Shown here: in pieces, positions 25,863 through 34,941 of the stretch | Layout: each line of letters opens with the position of its first letter | Position numbering within the stretch: the first letter of the stretch is position 1 | Source: Hyphomicrobiaceae bacterium | GTDB taxonomy: Bacteria > Pseudomonadota > Alphaproteobacteria > Rhizobiales > Hyphomicrobiaceae | Length of the DNA stretch: 52,075 bases | Direction of reading: 5' to 3' | Assembly (NCBI GenBank): GCA_025351355.1 | Contig: JANXWC010000057.1 | Span: 1 to 52,075 of the forward strand | Program-made: the position numbers and the translations under genes | The notes under the pieces: generated by a model | Databases searched by the model: none | Told to the model about the DNA's origin: nothing | Seen by the model: only the letters and a program-made list of their open reading frames with translations

Positions 25863-26870
25863 ATGACCGAGACCGATGGACTTTTCGATTTGCAGGTCAA
25901 CGGCTTTGGCGGCATCGATTTCAACGACGCCGAATTGCGGGCCGATGCCTTTGATCACGCTCTGGCGGCGATGCTTAAAACCGGCGTAACGCAATGCCTG
26001 CCGACATTGATCACAGCGATGGAGCCGGTTCTGCACGCGCGTTTCGCGGCGCTCGATGCTGCTGTTGCCAACAGTCGCCTCGGCGCGGTGATGGTGCCCG
26101 GCTACCATCTCGAAGGGCCATTCCTCAATCCAGGGCCTGGGTTTCATGGTTGCCACCCGCCGACGGCGATGATCGCGCCGGACATCGAACTGGTCGATCG
26201 TCTGCAAGCGGAGCTGCGACGGCCAATACTGCTGATCACCATAGCGCCGGAATTGCCCGGCGCAGAAGCGTTCATTGTGGCGGCCCGTGCACGCGGTATC
26301 GTGGTTGCGATTGGTCACAGCGACGCGCGCTATGAGACGGTTTCGTGCGCGGCGGCTGCCGGCCTGACGCTGTCGACCCATCTCGGTAACGGCCAGGCAC
26401 CGCAGCAACATAAGTTTGATAATCCCCTACTCGCCCAATTGGCCGAGGACCGCCTAGCCGCTTGCTTTATCGCAGATGGCTTGCATGTGCCGCAACATGT
26501 GATCCGCGTGCTGGTGCGTGCGAAGGGGATCAGGCGGTCGATCCTGGTGACGGATGCTGTAACTGCTGCTGCGGCTCCGCCAGGGCGCTACGGGTTCGCC
26601 GGCATGATCATCGAACGTGGCGTTGACGGGAGCGTCAGGGAAACGCGCACCGCTGCACTTGCAGGTTCATCGCTGACCTTGGATCAAGCGGTGCGCAACG
26701 TCGTGGACTGGGGAGTTTGCACGTTCGACGAAGCTGTGCAAATGACGAGTGCGAACCCTCGCGCAGCACTTGCGGTGGTTGCCGACCATCACCGTATCGT
26801 CTTGCCGCCCGGTCGCATCACCTGGACCGTGGAACGGCAGGTAAATGTTGCGTCTCTGGGAGTGGAGTGA
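25863..26870 (+). CDS. N-acetylglucosamine-6-phosphate deacetylase-like amidohydrolase
   Basis: 335 residues of the NagA branch of the amidohydrolase superfamily. Conserved blocks are HLEGPFLNP (about residues 81-89), GHSDARYETV near 153, STHLGN near 175, and ADGLHVP with LVTDAVT near 205-230; these carry the metal-binding Glu and His and the catalytic Asp. It is shorter at the N-terminus than typical NagA (about 380 residues) and begins directly with DLQVNGFGGIDFND, so the small beta-sandwich domain is reduced. No nagB, phosphotransferase or sugar-uptake genes are adjacent. The ATG is at 25863. Confidence 0.82.
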   Translation: MTETDGLFDLQVNGFGGIDFNDAELRADAFDHALAAMLKTGVTQCLPTLITAMEPVLHARFAALDAAVANSRLGAVMVPGYHLEGPFLNPGPGFHGCHPPTAMIAPDIELVDRLQAELRRPILLITIAPELPGAEAFIVAARARGIVVAIGHSDARYETVSCAAAAGLTLSTHLGNGQAPQQHKFDNPLLAQLAEDRLAACFIADGLHVPQHVIRVLVRAKGIRRSILVTDAVTAAAAPPGRYGFAGMIIERGVDGSVRETRTAALAGSSLTLDQAVRNVVDWGVCTFDEAVQMTSANPRAALAVVADHHRIVLPPGRITWTVERQVNVASLGVE

Positions 26871-27042
26871 TCTTATCAGGATCGTGTTCGACGGTGCCAA
26901 TGCGCCGAACTTCAGTGAAGTATTAAACTTTGATCTCGGCGATACGCTCGAACAAGCCGGAGAACGGGCGCACTTCGTGAGGGCCGACATTCCCGTCTGA
27001 AGCAGGCCCTGGGCCAATGCTCCAATACGGCGAGGCTCGTGG

Positions 27043-27558
27043 TCAGATTTCGATAGCGTGGAAGATCCACCCTTGGCAGAATCCGGCATTTTCGTCACTT
27101 CCGCAAGCCTTGAGCACGCGCCGCTTGTGGCCGACATTGTGGAATAATACAGCGGTGCCGCTGGCAGGGAAAAATCTGTCATCGACAGTTTCCTGCGGCA
27201 ACCGGTTCGTGAATGAATAAACTGTAGCACCTTCCAGTGTAACCGACTTCAATGCATAGCGCCTTGCGCCGATGCGCTCGATGATTTCGCCGCTTGATGC
27301 GCAGCGTTCACCCCATATGGTCGCGATGGTCATAAGATTAGAGCGGACTTCAACGCGAATGAATTCCAAGCGGCCTGTTGCAATCGCTCTTGACGGGTCA
27401 TCGCATTTTGACAGGCGGACGTCGTTCCTCATCTGGATTGAGAAGTCCCACTCCCATGCGGTCTCCTCTGCGCGTGCCGCCGCTTCAGCGTGGCGCAAGA
27501 CATGAGCAACGGTCAAACCGTGGCGCTCAAGGATTGAACGATCCATATCTTGGGCCAT
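27043..27558 (-). CDS. Hypothetical protein downstream of the P450-DyP fusion
   Basis: I do not recognise this 171-residue protein. It has no signal peptide, membrane segment or clear motif. Residues about 1-30 are helical (ILERHGLTVAHVLRHAEAAAR); the rest is mixed alpha/beta with four cysteines (one in LSKCDD, one in GERCASSG, and a late pair in KACGS and AGFCQGW). A GAGGAG ribosome-binding site lies just before the ATG at 27558, which makes a real gene likely. It is on the same strand as, and 170 bases after, the large P450-peroxidase gene, so it could be the third gene of that unit or an independent one. Confidence 0.6.
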   Translation of the reverse strand: MAQDMDRSILERHGLTVAHVLRHAEAAARAEETAWEWDFSIQMRNDVRLSKCDDPSRAIATGRLEFIRVEVRSNLMTIATIWGERCASSGEIIERIGARRYALKSVTLEGATVYSFTNRLPQETVDDRFFPASGTAVLFHNVGHKRRVLKACGSDENAGFCQGWIFHAIEI

Positions 27559-27728
27559 GTGACAGACTCCTCATCTTTCACGTCCTGGCCTTCCGAATGG
27601 TATCCGTCGGGAGGCCATACACGTGTTATCGATGAAGGTGCTGTGCACCAGTCTGCGTAATTCTAGCGTAAAAGCAGTTGTTCCGAAATTAGCGAAACAC
27701 GTTCCGACGATGATTGGATGGCAATCGG

Positions 27729-30700
27729 TCAGGATTGCGGTCGTCGGATCGGTGCCGGCGGCCGGGTCGAACGCTCTTGGGCGAGAAAATGCAGCGCGCG
27801 GCGACTTGGAAGAAAGAAGTAGCCACCGCCCCGGACGCGCACGAATTTTTCCAAATTTTTCAATATGATAGGCCCGGTTGGTGTGGGGATCGTGAACGTG
27901 GCCTGTGCCGCAGGCCGCTTCGCGCCGACTATGGGATCTACTTCGTTGCGTAGACCATTGAATGACGGCGCGAGCATCCACGTTTGCTGCACGAACTCGA
28001 ATTGGCGCTCGAGATCACTGTTGAGGCACATGAAAAGCAGGCCATTGGCGGCCGTCGCCGGAGTGTTCTCGCCCTCGACGTAGGGGCGACCGACCCGCAG
28101 GATTCGGTGGCGGTTGGAGATGTCGATCTGGTCGGTTGAGCCGGGGTGAAAGCTGTCGCGCGGATTGGCGCGGCGGGTGTGGGAGCCGAACGGGCAGCCA
28201 AATCCCTGCGGATCGGTGGCACCGAGCAAGAAATCGTTGTCGGCGCTGGTTCCGGGCGCGCTGGGGTTGCGAACGAGAGAGCTGCCGTTGTGCCAGCGTC
28301 CGACCAATTTTGCCTCGACCCATGCGGGGGTCACGGTCATGCCGGGATAGTTGACGGCTATCTCCGTGACTGCTCGCTGGGCGAAATCGTGGAACGCGGC
28401 CTGATCCTGTTCAAGTTGCCGGATGACGAGGAAACTGCCGTTGCGTCCGAAGTCGCGGGGGGCGGCGGCGTGGTCGGAGCTGAAATCCGGAAACCGATCC
28501 GGCAGATTCTCTGGGGTGCTTGGCAATAGACGCATCGGATCGTCCAGAGCATCGACCTGAGGCGTCGGCGGGTAGTATTTGCGATCGTCAGGATAGCCAA
28601 GGATGAACTCGCCGGGAGCGACGACGTGAATGTCGTTAACGCCCTTTCGAAAGCGCCGGGTCCCCCGCATGATCGGCTGCGAAACGCCGTCGCGAAACCC
28701 AAACGGCTCGGTAAGATAACCGGCTACCTTAGTGGTGTCTTTGCCAGTTTCGCCAGTCGTGGCTTCGCCGGATTTTGAGCGCGCGGGCAGGTTCTGCATG
28801 CGCATCGACGTGAAGCTGATGCCGTGCGCGTCCAGCCTTTTCAATTCTTGTGCCTTAAGCGTGGCCAGCGTCTCGTCGTCCTTGCCGTAAAGTAGCAAAG
28901 TGGCATCCACCGGCGCATCCGCCTTGCCCCATTGCCACTCCTGAGGCGCATTGTCGCCGATGTCGCCGAGAATCTTAGACCTGGATGCCATATCCTCGAC
29001 GAAGGCAGCTGGAAATGATGCCAGCGATTCAGGTGTTCCACGCTTCTGTCCGACCGATGTAAAGCCGAGACAGGTCAGACCGGTCGATGATAGCCCGATC
29101 ATCACGGCGCTTTCGGCAGGATCGTCGTCGCCATAACGGATCACGTTGTTCGCACCGAGGTCACGCAGCCAGGCGCGGGCTTGGTCGCATTCGCTACGTT
29201 CTGGAAACCGAACACGGACGAATTCGGCCGCGCGAAGTTTACCGAGACCGCCGAACGCGAGTGACTGGATCTCTTCAGTTTCCAGAGCTTCCTGTGGGCG
29301 GGGTATGGATCCGATCGCATCGAGCCAGGCCTGCGCATCGCTGTCGGTGCGGGCGCGCGCGAGGCCGTCGCGGATCACTGCGTTGGTGCGAACGCGATCG
29401 GTGGTCAAAAGCGGATAAGCCGAGTACCAGAACCGGGTAGGAATCTGCTGACGGCGCACCCATCGTTTGAAGCGTGCGCCATCTTCCGCGCCGCCGTTGA
29501 TGAGCTGCCGAGATTTCGGGAACCCCACGCCGTTGCTCCATACCGCTGTCTGACCGGCATGGGCCTTCGTGATAAAGTCCTCAAGATAGCTTTCCCAGGA
29601 GCCATCGTAGTTTGAAAAGAAGATCAGCTTGTTGCTGCGCGGCAGGCGAAACCAGCGCGCGAAATGAATAGTGCCGAGATCGATAACGAAGCCGGGTCGG
29701 TATTTCAGCGTCACCAGTTTTGCGATACCCCACAACGATACCGCGAGGGACATTTCGCGGATCAGGCCGGGCTTCATTGGCGTGACAGCGATCACGTGGT
29801 TCTGCAAATGCGTCGGGCTATTTTCGCGCCGCATGATCTCGTCGACGTGATCCAGTTGCGGATCAATGTCGGCGGGCTGATCACGGTCTTCCTGACGGCG
29901 CAACGCTACATAAAAGATCGCTGCAACCGCTGCGGTCGCAATGACGGTGGCGAGCACTCCGTATGCGAGCGCGGCTGCGATGCGCATCGACCATAGCCAC
30001 AGCGAGACGGGTAAAGAATCAAACTCCGTAGCTGGCCAGCCGTGCCTCCAGACTCCTAGCCCGAATACGGCCAGCGAGAATACCGCGGCAACTTTGCTGA
30101 GCGGCTTGACGACGGATGGATCGGTCAAAATTCCCTTGATGAACTGCGACCAAGTACGCTCATTGTGCGCGTGCAGAAGGTCGTAGCCCGCGCCACGGTA
30201 AAGTGCCCAATCCAGGCCATCATGCCGGAGTTGTTCGCGGGCGTTGGTCAAAATGTCCAAGGCCGTGGGCCCGGACCGACGTTCGCTTTTTAGATACGCC
30301 GAAACCGAATTCTGCACGGCTTGCTCGACACAGCTGTCCTTAAGGATTGTGTCGACGGATTGCCCGGGCGTACCGTTGAAGTTCAAGCCGGTGGTTCCCG
30401 CTGGATTGGACTTCGACAGCAACCGGTACATGCCACCAAATCCGGCTCCGAGTTCGACGGTATGGTTGGCGAAAAAGTTTGGCAGGTCGCGCTTTTCCTG
30501 CACGCCGCAGGCAGTTTTAAAGACGGGTAGCAGTAGCTCTCCGGCGGCCGCGATAACGGCGTCGATTGCGGACTCGGACGGGCCGTCGAGGACAAGTTCG
30601 AGGAGGAGTTGGGAAGGTTCGCGCTTTGATGGATCCTTCAGATCCGTTTCGCCTTCGACCACCGACATACTTGCGAAGTGGACGCGTCGCGTGCCGTTAA

Positions 30701-32165
30701 GCGCATTGGCGATAGTCGGTGCGGCGGGATTGCCGAGCGCGTCGAGTGCGGCACGGACATCAGCTGGCGACGTGGCGTCGTCGATGGGCGCGCAGATCGT
30801 CACTAGCGTTTGGGTGAAGTGGCCGACTTTCGGTTCAAAGGTCATCCAAAGATGACGCGGGAAGGGGCCGACCGTTTGCAGTTTGCCGGCCGAACCGGGC
30901 ATGCGTTTAAGGTCGTGCTGCGTCAGCAGCGCCTTGAAGGTCTGAGTGATTTGGGCGCGTGCCAGGTGGGCACCCAGGCACCAATGCAGGCCGCTGCCGA
31001 ACAGCAGATCGTCGGCTGCAGGACGATCTGGACGGAAGGCCTGCGGGTCGTCGATCTTGCGGCTGTCGAACATGGCCGACTGCGTCGCCACGATGACCGT
31101 CGTGCCGGCAGGAATCGTTTTTGCCCGACGGTGCCCCGCAGCAAGTGTATAGTCGCGCACTGCATAACGGTAGGGGCCTGGCGTCAACGGTGCATTGAAG
31201 CGCAGCGCTTCGAACAGACAGAGTTCGAGCCGCTTGTCATCGCCAGTCGCAATAGCCGCGCGCGCGTGCCGCATGGCTTCGTCCTTGTCGAGCAGGACTT
31301 CGAGGATATGGCCGGAAGCGAGCGTATTGGTCGGCACGAACCCGGTCGCCAATCCCATCATCATCGCGCGGATCGCGCCGTCAGTCGGGCCGGGCGCGCC
31401 AGCCGTGCCCGCCGCCTGCATGGTGGTCAGGCGACCTAGCAGCGTATTGGCTAGTGCGCTGCCGGGCACTGCCGCCTTGGCGAGAGCCATCGAGTGATCG
31501 ATAACCTGGCCGAGCCGCAGTCCAGCCGCGAGCGCCAGCCGCCGGGTCGTCTCGTCGCCAAGGGGATCGCCGAACAACAGCTTGCTGACCGCCATCGACC
31601 ATTCGGCAAAGCCGTCGGGATCGTCGATTCGAAGCCCGAAGTAGGCGCCGCAGACCTCAGTGGGCACGCGCGTGAGGAGATCGCGCACCACGTCAGTTTT
31701 GCCGCCGCAATCGTCAAGAAGTGCTTTTGCGACACGAGCGGAAAATGGTTTGACGATCGTTTCGATATCACTTGCGTGAATGGCGCCGAGGATTTGCGAC
31801 GCCATCTGGGAGTGATCGGAACCGTTCTGCATGCCGAGCACGAAATTGGTGCCGCCTGCGAGCTCGGTCATCTCGAGGCCGAAGGGCACCTCGAAGACCT
31901 CATGATGGTCCAGAACCTCCTTGACGTCGTCATAGCGCGTAACCATCGCCAGCCGACCGATCCGCGGGATCGGCCAAACGGCTCTTAAGACGGATAAGAT
32001 GAAGCCAAGCCAGCGGAATACCAAGCTGCCGATCTTTGCGCCCAGCCCCTTTGACGCCATGTCCATGAAGTTGAAAGCACGTTCGACGCCGAGCTGCTCC
32101 GTCTCAGCCTGATCGTGTCTAATCTTTTCGTAGTATTTGACGGCGGGTTTGAAGAAACCGAGCAT
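27729..32165 (-). CDS. Cytochrome P450 fused to a DyP-type peroxidase, with membrane-spanning linker
   Basis: The product has 1478 residues from the ATG at 32165 (a GGGAG site lies upstream; an in-frame TTG at 32219 would add 18). Residues about 35-445 are a cytochrome P450: ExxR at 319-322 (EALR) and the haem loop FGSGLHWCLG with thiolate Cys396. Residues about 490-670 and 825-955 are two soluble domains that share an HFA-x(n)-DG pattern (VHFASM and IHFARW). Two hydrophobic segments lie at about 690-710 and 719-755. Residues about 980-1465 are a DyP peroxidase: GFRDG at 1156-1160 with catalytic Asp1159, axial His1329 in FGSHTRRANPRD, and the ILRVGRPY segment that carries the distal Arg. There are therefore two haem sites on one chain. 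The substrate is unknown. It follows its probable regulator by 81 bases. Confidence 0.88.
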   Translation of the reverse strand: MLGFFKPAVKYYEKIRHDQAETEQLGVERAFNFMDMASKGLGAKIGSLVFRWLGFILSVLRAVWPIPRIGRLAMVTRYDDVKEVLDHHEVFEVPFGLEMTELAGGTNFVLGMQNGSDHSQMASQILGAIHASDIETIVKPFSARVAKALLDDCGGKTDVVRDLLTRVPTEVCGAYFGLRIDDPDGFAEWSMAVSKLLFGDPLGDETTRRLALAAGLRLGQVIDHSMALAKAAVPGSALANTLLGRLTTMQAAGTAGAPGPTDGAIRAMMMGLATGFVPTNTLASGHILEVLLDKDEAMRHARAAIATGDDKRLELCLFEALRFNAPLTPGPYRYAVRDYTLAAGHRRAKTIPAGTTVIVATQSAMFDSRKIDDPQAFRPDRPAADDLLFGSGLHWCLGAHLARAQITQTFKALLTQHDLKRMPGSAGKLQTVGPFPRHLWMTFEPKVGHFTQTLVTICAPIDDATSPADVRAALDALGNPAAPTIANALNGTRRVHFASMSVVEGETDLKDPSKREPSQLLLELVLDGPSESAIDAVIAAAGELLLPVFKTACGVQEKRDLPNFFANHTVELGAGFGGMYRLLSKSNPAGTTGLNFNGTPGQSVDTILKDSCVEQAVQNSVSAYLKSERRSGPTALDILTNAREQLRHDGLDWALYRGAGYDLLHAHNERTWSQFIKGILTDPSVVKPLSKVAAVFSLAVFGLGVWRHGWPATEFDSLPVSLWLWSMRIAAALAYGVLATVIATAAVAAIFYVALRRQEDRDQPADIDPQLDHVDEIMRRENSPTHLQNHVIAVTPMKPGLIREMSLAVSLWGIAKLVTLKYRPGFVIDLGTIHFARWFRLPRSNKLIFFSNYDGSWESYLEDFITKAHAGQTAVWSNGVGFPKSRQLINGGAEDGARFKRWVRRQQIPTRFWYSAYPLLTTDRVRTNAVIRDGLARARTDSDAQAWLDAIGSIPRPQEALETEEIQSLAFGGLGKLRAAEFVRVRFPERSECDQARAWLRDLGANNVIRYGDDDPAESAVMIGLSSTGLTCLGFTSVGQKRGTPESLASFPAAFVEDMASRSKILGDIGDNAPQEWQWGKADAPVDATLLLYGKDDETLATLKAQELKRLDAHGISFTSMRMQNLPARSKSGEATTGETGKDTTKVAGYLTEPFGFRDGVSQPIMRGTRRFRKGVNDIHVVAPGEFILGYPDDRKYYPPTPQVDALDDPMRLLPSTPENLPDRFPDFSSDHAAAPRDFGRNGSFLVIRQLEQDQAAFHDFAQRAVTEIAVNYPGMTVTPAWVEAKLVGRWHNGSSLVRNPSAPGTSADNDFLLGATDPQGFGCPFGSHTRRANPRDSFHPGSTDQIDISNRHRILRVGRPYVEGENTPATAANGLLFMCLNSDLERQFEFVQQTWMLAPSFNGLRNEVDPIVGAKRPAAQATFTIPTPTGPIILKNLEKFVRVRGGGYFFLPSRRALHFLAQERSTRPPAPIRRPQS

Positions 32166-32246
32166 GAAAATCGGGCTCCCGGAAAAATTTATTAAACGAT
32201 CTTGCCGCAAATCTGCCAAGGCGCGATGGAGCGCGAAGGGAAATAG

Positions 32247-34856
32247 TTAACCGCGTGCAGCCGAACCGCCAATTTCAGCGTGTTGGCGCGCAAGTTCGAG
32301 ACCATCGGCAAAGTAGGCGTTCCATTGTTTGTTCTTGAATGGAAGCCAATCGATGTATGCAGTGGAAAATTTAGGATGGCGCGCGCGCAGTTCGGCTTCG
32401 GCGCGCTCTGCATCGCGGAAATTGCCTTGTCGTGCGAGCGCTCCCCCACGGATAACGTTTGGGTACCAATAGGACGGTCGTAGGCTCAAAGACTTGTCGG
32501 CGAATTCTAATGCCTCTTCCCACTGTCCGAGCATGTAATGGACGGACGCAAGCTCGCCGAGGGCGTGGAAAACATAGAGGTCGTGCGGACTTAGCCGCAG
32601 TGCGGTGAGCAACGGCTCAAGAGCCCTTTCCGGTTTGCCCGCCAGCATGTAGCTGCTGCCAATGGAGGAATGCGCAACCGCGAGGCTCGGCGTCAGGTCG
32701 ATCGCCTGACGCAGAAAAAGCAGACCGGTATCCGGATTGCGCAGCATGTTCTCGGCAATACCGGCGAGCATGTGGGCCCGTCCGTCGAGTGGATCTGACA
32801 GCATGGCTCGCTGCGCGAGGCGCCGCATTTCCTGCAACTGGCCATGGGGACCGCGCTGTGTCCAAACGTTCCAGCAATACCACCACGACAGCTGGATAAG
32901 CGCCTCGGCCGAGTCGGGATCGGCCTGCAAAGCGCGATCGAAAAGTCGGCGCGCTTCGGCGGCATCTTCGCGCGTCAATCGGTTCTGATGCCAGCGGCCA
33001 CGCCAGATCAATCCGCGGACGTCCAGATCGGCGGGACGAGTGGCGCGCGCACGCGCCTGCTCGGCGTGATCCACTTGGCTATCGAGCGTGCCGATGACGC
33101 GCATCGAGATCTCATCCTGCATTGTGATGATGTCGGTGGACGTGCCGTCATAGGTGGCATTCCAGAGGTTTCGCGCGGATATCGCATCCACTAATGCCAC
33201 CGACAGTCGCATCCGCCGGCCGGTCTTGCGGATCGAGCCGATTAGCAGGTAGCGAGCGCCAAGTGCGCGGCCGATTTCAGCCGGTCCAAGATGTCCGCCG
33301 CGAAAAAGGAACGAGGAGTTTCGCGCGATAGTCGGCAACCAACGCAGCTTGGACAAGCCGTTGATGATGTCTTCAGTCAATCCGTCGCCAATGTGTTCGA
33401 GGTCGGGCTCGATACCAACCGCCTGGAATGGGAGTACGGCGAGCGCTGGCTGGTTTCCGAAACCTGGAACGGGCGCGGCCAGGTTGACGACGTTTTGTAC
33501 ACTCGTGCCGTCGAGTTGTGGCCCGCCGGTATCGGTCAGCAGGCGAAAAACATGCACGTTGTCGGGGAATCCATCAAACGACCGGCTACCAAGCTCTTCG
33601 AACGTGAGGCCAGGTTTGTCACCGATGATATTGCGCATCGTTTCCGACACAACGACGAAACGATCGGATGTACTCTGCAAATTTCTGGTCATATCGACTG
33701 CCGCGCCCACGAGCTGGTCGCCGTCGAGCACCGCGTCGCCGATATTGAGCCCGATGCGGTACTGCAAGAAGCTAGCCTTGCGTGGGTCTGTGCGCTGTTG
33801 CGTTACGCACCGTTCTATCTCAATCGCGCACGCCGTCGCCTCCACAGGACTCTCAAAATAGGCAAGAATGCTGCGGTCGTTGGTGCGCAGAAGCCGACCG
33901 TGGTGGCGTTCGATGATGTTGATGGGGGCTGCGTGAAGTTGCTGCCAGCGACTATTGGCGCGCTTTGAGCGGACACTAACAGCAGCTTCTGTTTCGCCGA
34001 TGAAAGCCGATAGCAGCGAGACAAGACGTTGTTTAATCGTACGGGTGTGCGTACCGCTGGCTGATCGACCAGGCCCAATCGCCTTCTCCGCCGACGTCAT
34101 GACCGGTGCGGCGGACACCGGCTGTGCCAATCTCAGCTCTGCAACCAGATCCTTCGTTTCCTCGGACGGCTCGGCGTCGTAATCAAGTGCGAGTGTATCC
34201 CACAGGCGTTTGTAGATACCGAAAGCTCCGCCGACGTCGCCCTCGTCCCAGTGACCCTGGATCAGCAAGCGCGCCGAGCGCTCGTGGGTTGGATCGAGAT
34301 TGAATACAGCTTGAGCAAGCTCGCTGCGATTGCGTTTTGACCGGTCCGGATCGACCATTGCAGATTGCAGCAGGCGGATTACTTGGTCATGCCGTGACTG
34401 CCGCTCGGCCAGAAGCCAGGTGCGGTATCCTGGATCCATCTCCGCGAACTCCTCTAGCATGCCCTCGAAGACGCGAGGCGAGCGGAACAGCACAGGATGC
34501 GCTCGGCCGGCCTGCGCTTGAGTGAGTACGTCGAGGACATCGACGGAGATGGCCTGGAGATCCAGCGCGACCTCGGTCCGGCTTGTCGAAAAACCGTCGA
34601 AGCCCGCCTTGGCAAAAGCCTCGCGAATTTCCGGCAGGACCTGGCGCAGCGAGGCAAGGGCACTAGCATCGACCGTGTCGTTCCAGAGCACACCAACGAG
34701 CTTGTGTCGGCTTGTCCGGCCCGTGGGAGTCAACGCAAGATGGCCGAGAAGTGCGCGGCCTCTCTCGCGCGAAAGTGTAACCTTCGCTGTGCCGACGCGC
34801 AGGGCGAATTGCCCCAGCATCTCGATCGACAATATTAACCGACTAGACTGCCGCAT
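32247..34856 (-). CDS. BTAD/winged-helix regulator with degenerate cyclase-like, TolB-like and TPR domains
   Basis: 869 residues. In order: winged helix of the OmpR/SARP type (about 10-90), BTAD helical repeats (about 105-245), a class III cyclase-like domain (about 275-445), a TolB/FlgO-like segment beginning ALAVLPFQ (about 470-590) and TPR repeats (about 640-860). In the cyclase-like domain the first metal-binding segment is replaced (LLSAFIGETE) and the second reads TNDRSIL instead of TGDG, so catalysis is unlikely and it probably acts as a sensor or dimer module. No signal peptide or membrane segment. The ATG at 34856 is preferred to the GTG at 34943, because the GTG lies inside the likely promoter. 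It precedes the P450-DyP gene and probably controls it. Confidence 0.82.
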   Translation of the reverse strand: MRQSSRLILSIEMLGQFALRVGTAKVTLSRERGRALLGHLALTPTGRTSRHKLVGVLWNDTVDASALASLRQVLPEIREAFAKAGFDGFSTSRTEVALDLQAISVDVLDVLTQAQAGRAHPVLFRSPRVFEGMLEEFAEMDPGYRTWLLAERQSRHDQVIRLLQSAMVDPDRSKRNRSELAQAVFNLDPTHERSARLLIQGHWDEGDVGGAFGIYKRLWDTLALDYDAEPSEETKDLVAELRLAQPVSAAPVMTSAEKAIGPGRSASGTHTRTIKQRLVSLLSAFIGETEAAVSVRSKRANSRWQQLHAAPINIIERHHGRLLRTNDRSILAYFESPVEATACAIEIERCVTQQRTDPRKASFLQYRIGLNIGDAVLDGDQLVGAAVDMTRNLQSTSDRFVVVSETMRNIIGDKPGLTFEELGSRSFDGFPDNVHVFRLLTDTGGPQLDGTSVQNVVNLAAPVPGFGNQPALAVLPFQAVGIEPDLEHIGDGLTEDIINGLSKLRWLPTIARNSSFLFRGGHLGPAEIGRALGARYLLIGSIRKTGRRMRLSVALVDAISARNLWNATYDGTSTDIITMQDEISMRVIGTLDSQVDHAEQARARATRPADLDVRGLIWRGRWHQNRLTREDAAEARRLFDRALQADPDSAEALIQLSWWYCWNVWTQRGPHGQLQEMRRLAQRAMLSDPLDGRAHMLAGIAENMLRNPDTGLLFLRQAIDLTPSLAVAHSSIGSSYMLAGKPERALEPLLTALRLSPHDLYVFHALGELASVHYMLGQWEEALEFADKSLSLRPSYWYPNVIRGGALARQGNFRDAERAEAELRARHPKFSTAYIDWLPFKNKQWNAYFADGLELARQHAEIGGSAARG

Positions 34857-34941
34857 GCTGTTCTTTCGCCTGCAATTCCCGCGCGTCCAAGTTCGATCAT
34901 CCAGGTGCGGCTTGTCCAAGGACACGCCCCGTGTCGTCGAC

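Noticed and set aside
30810-31439. Plus-strand frame opposite the P450 domain
   Set aside because: Composition typical of a shadow frame; P450 motifs are intact on the minus strand.
27729-32165. Possibility that the P450-DyP fusion is an assembly artefact
   Set aside because: The linker holds about 525 residues of its own fold-like sequence and membrane segments in one open frame; a chance join would not provide this.
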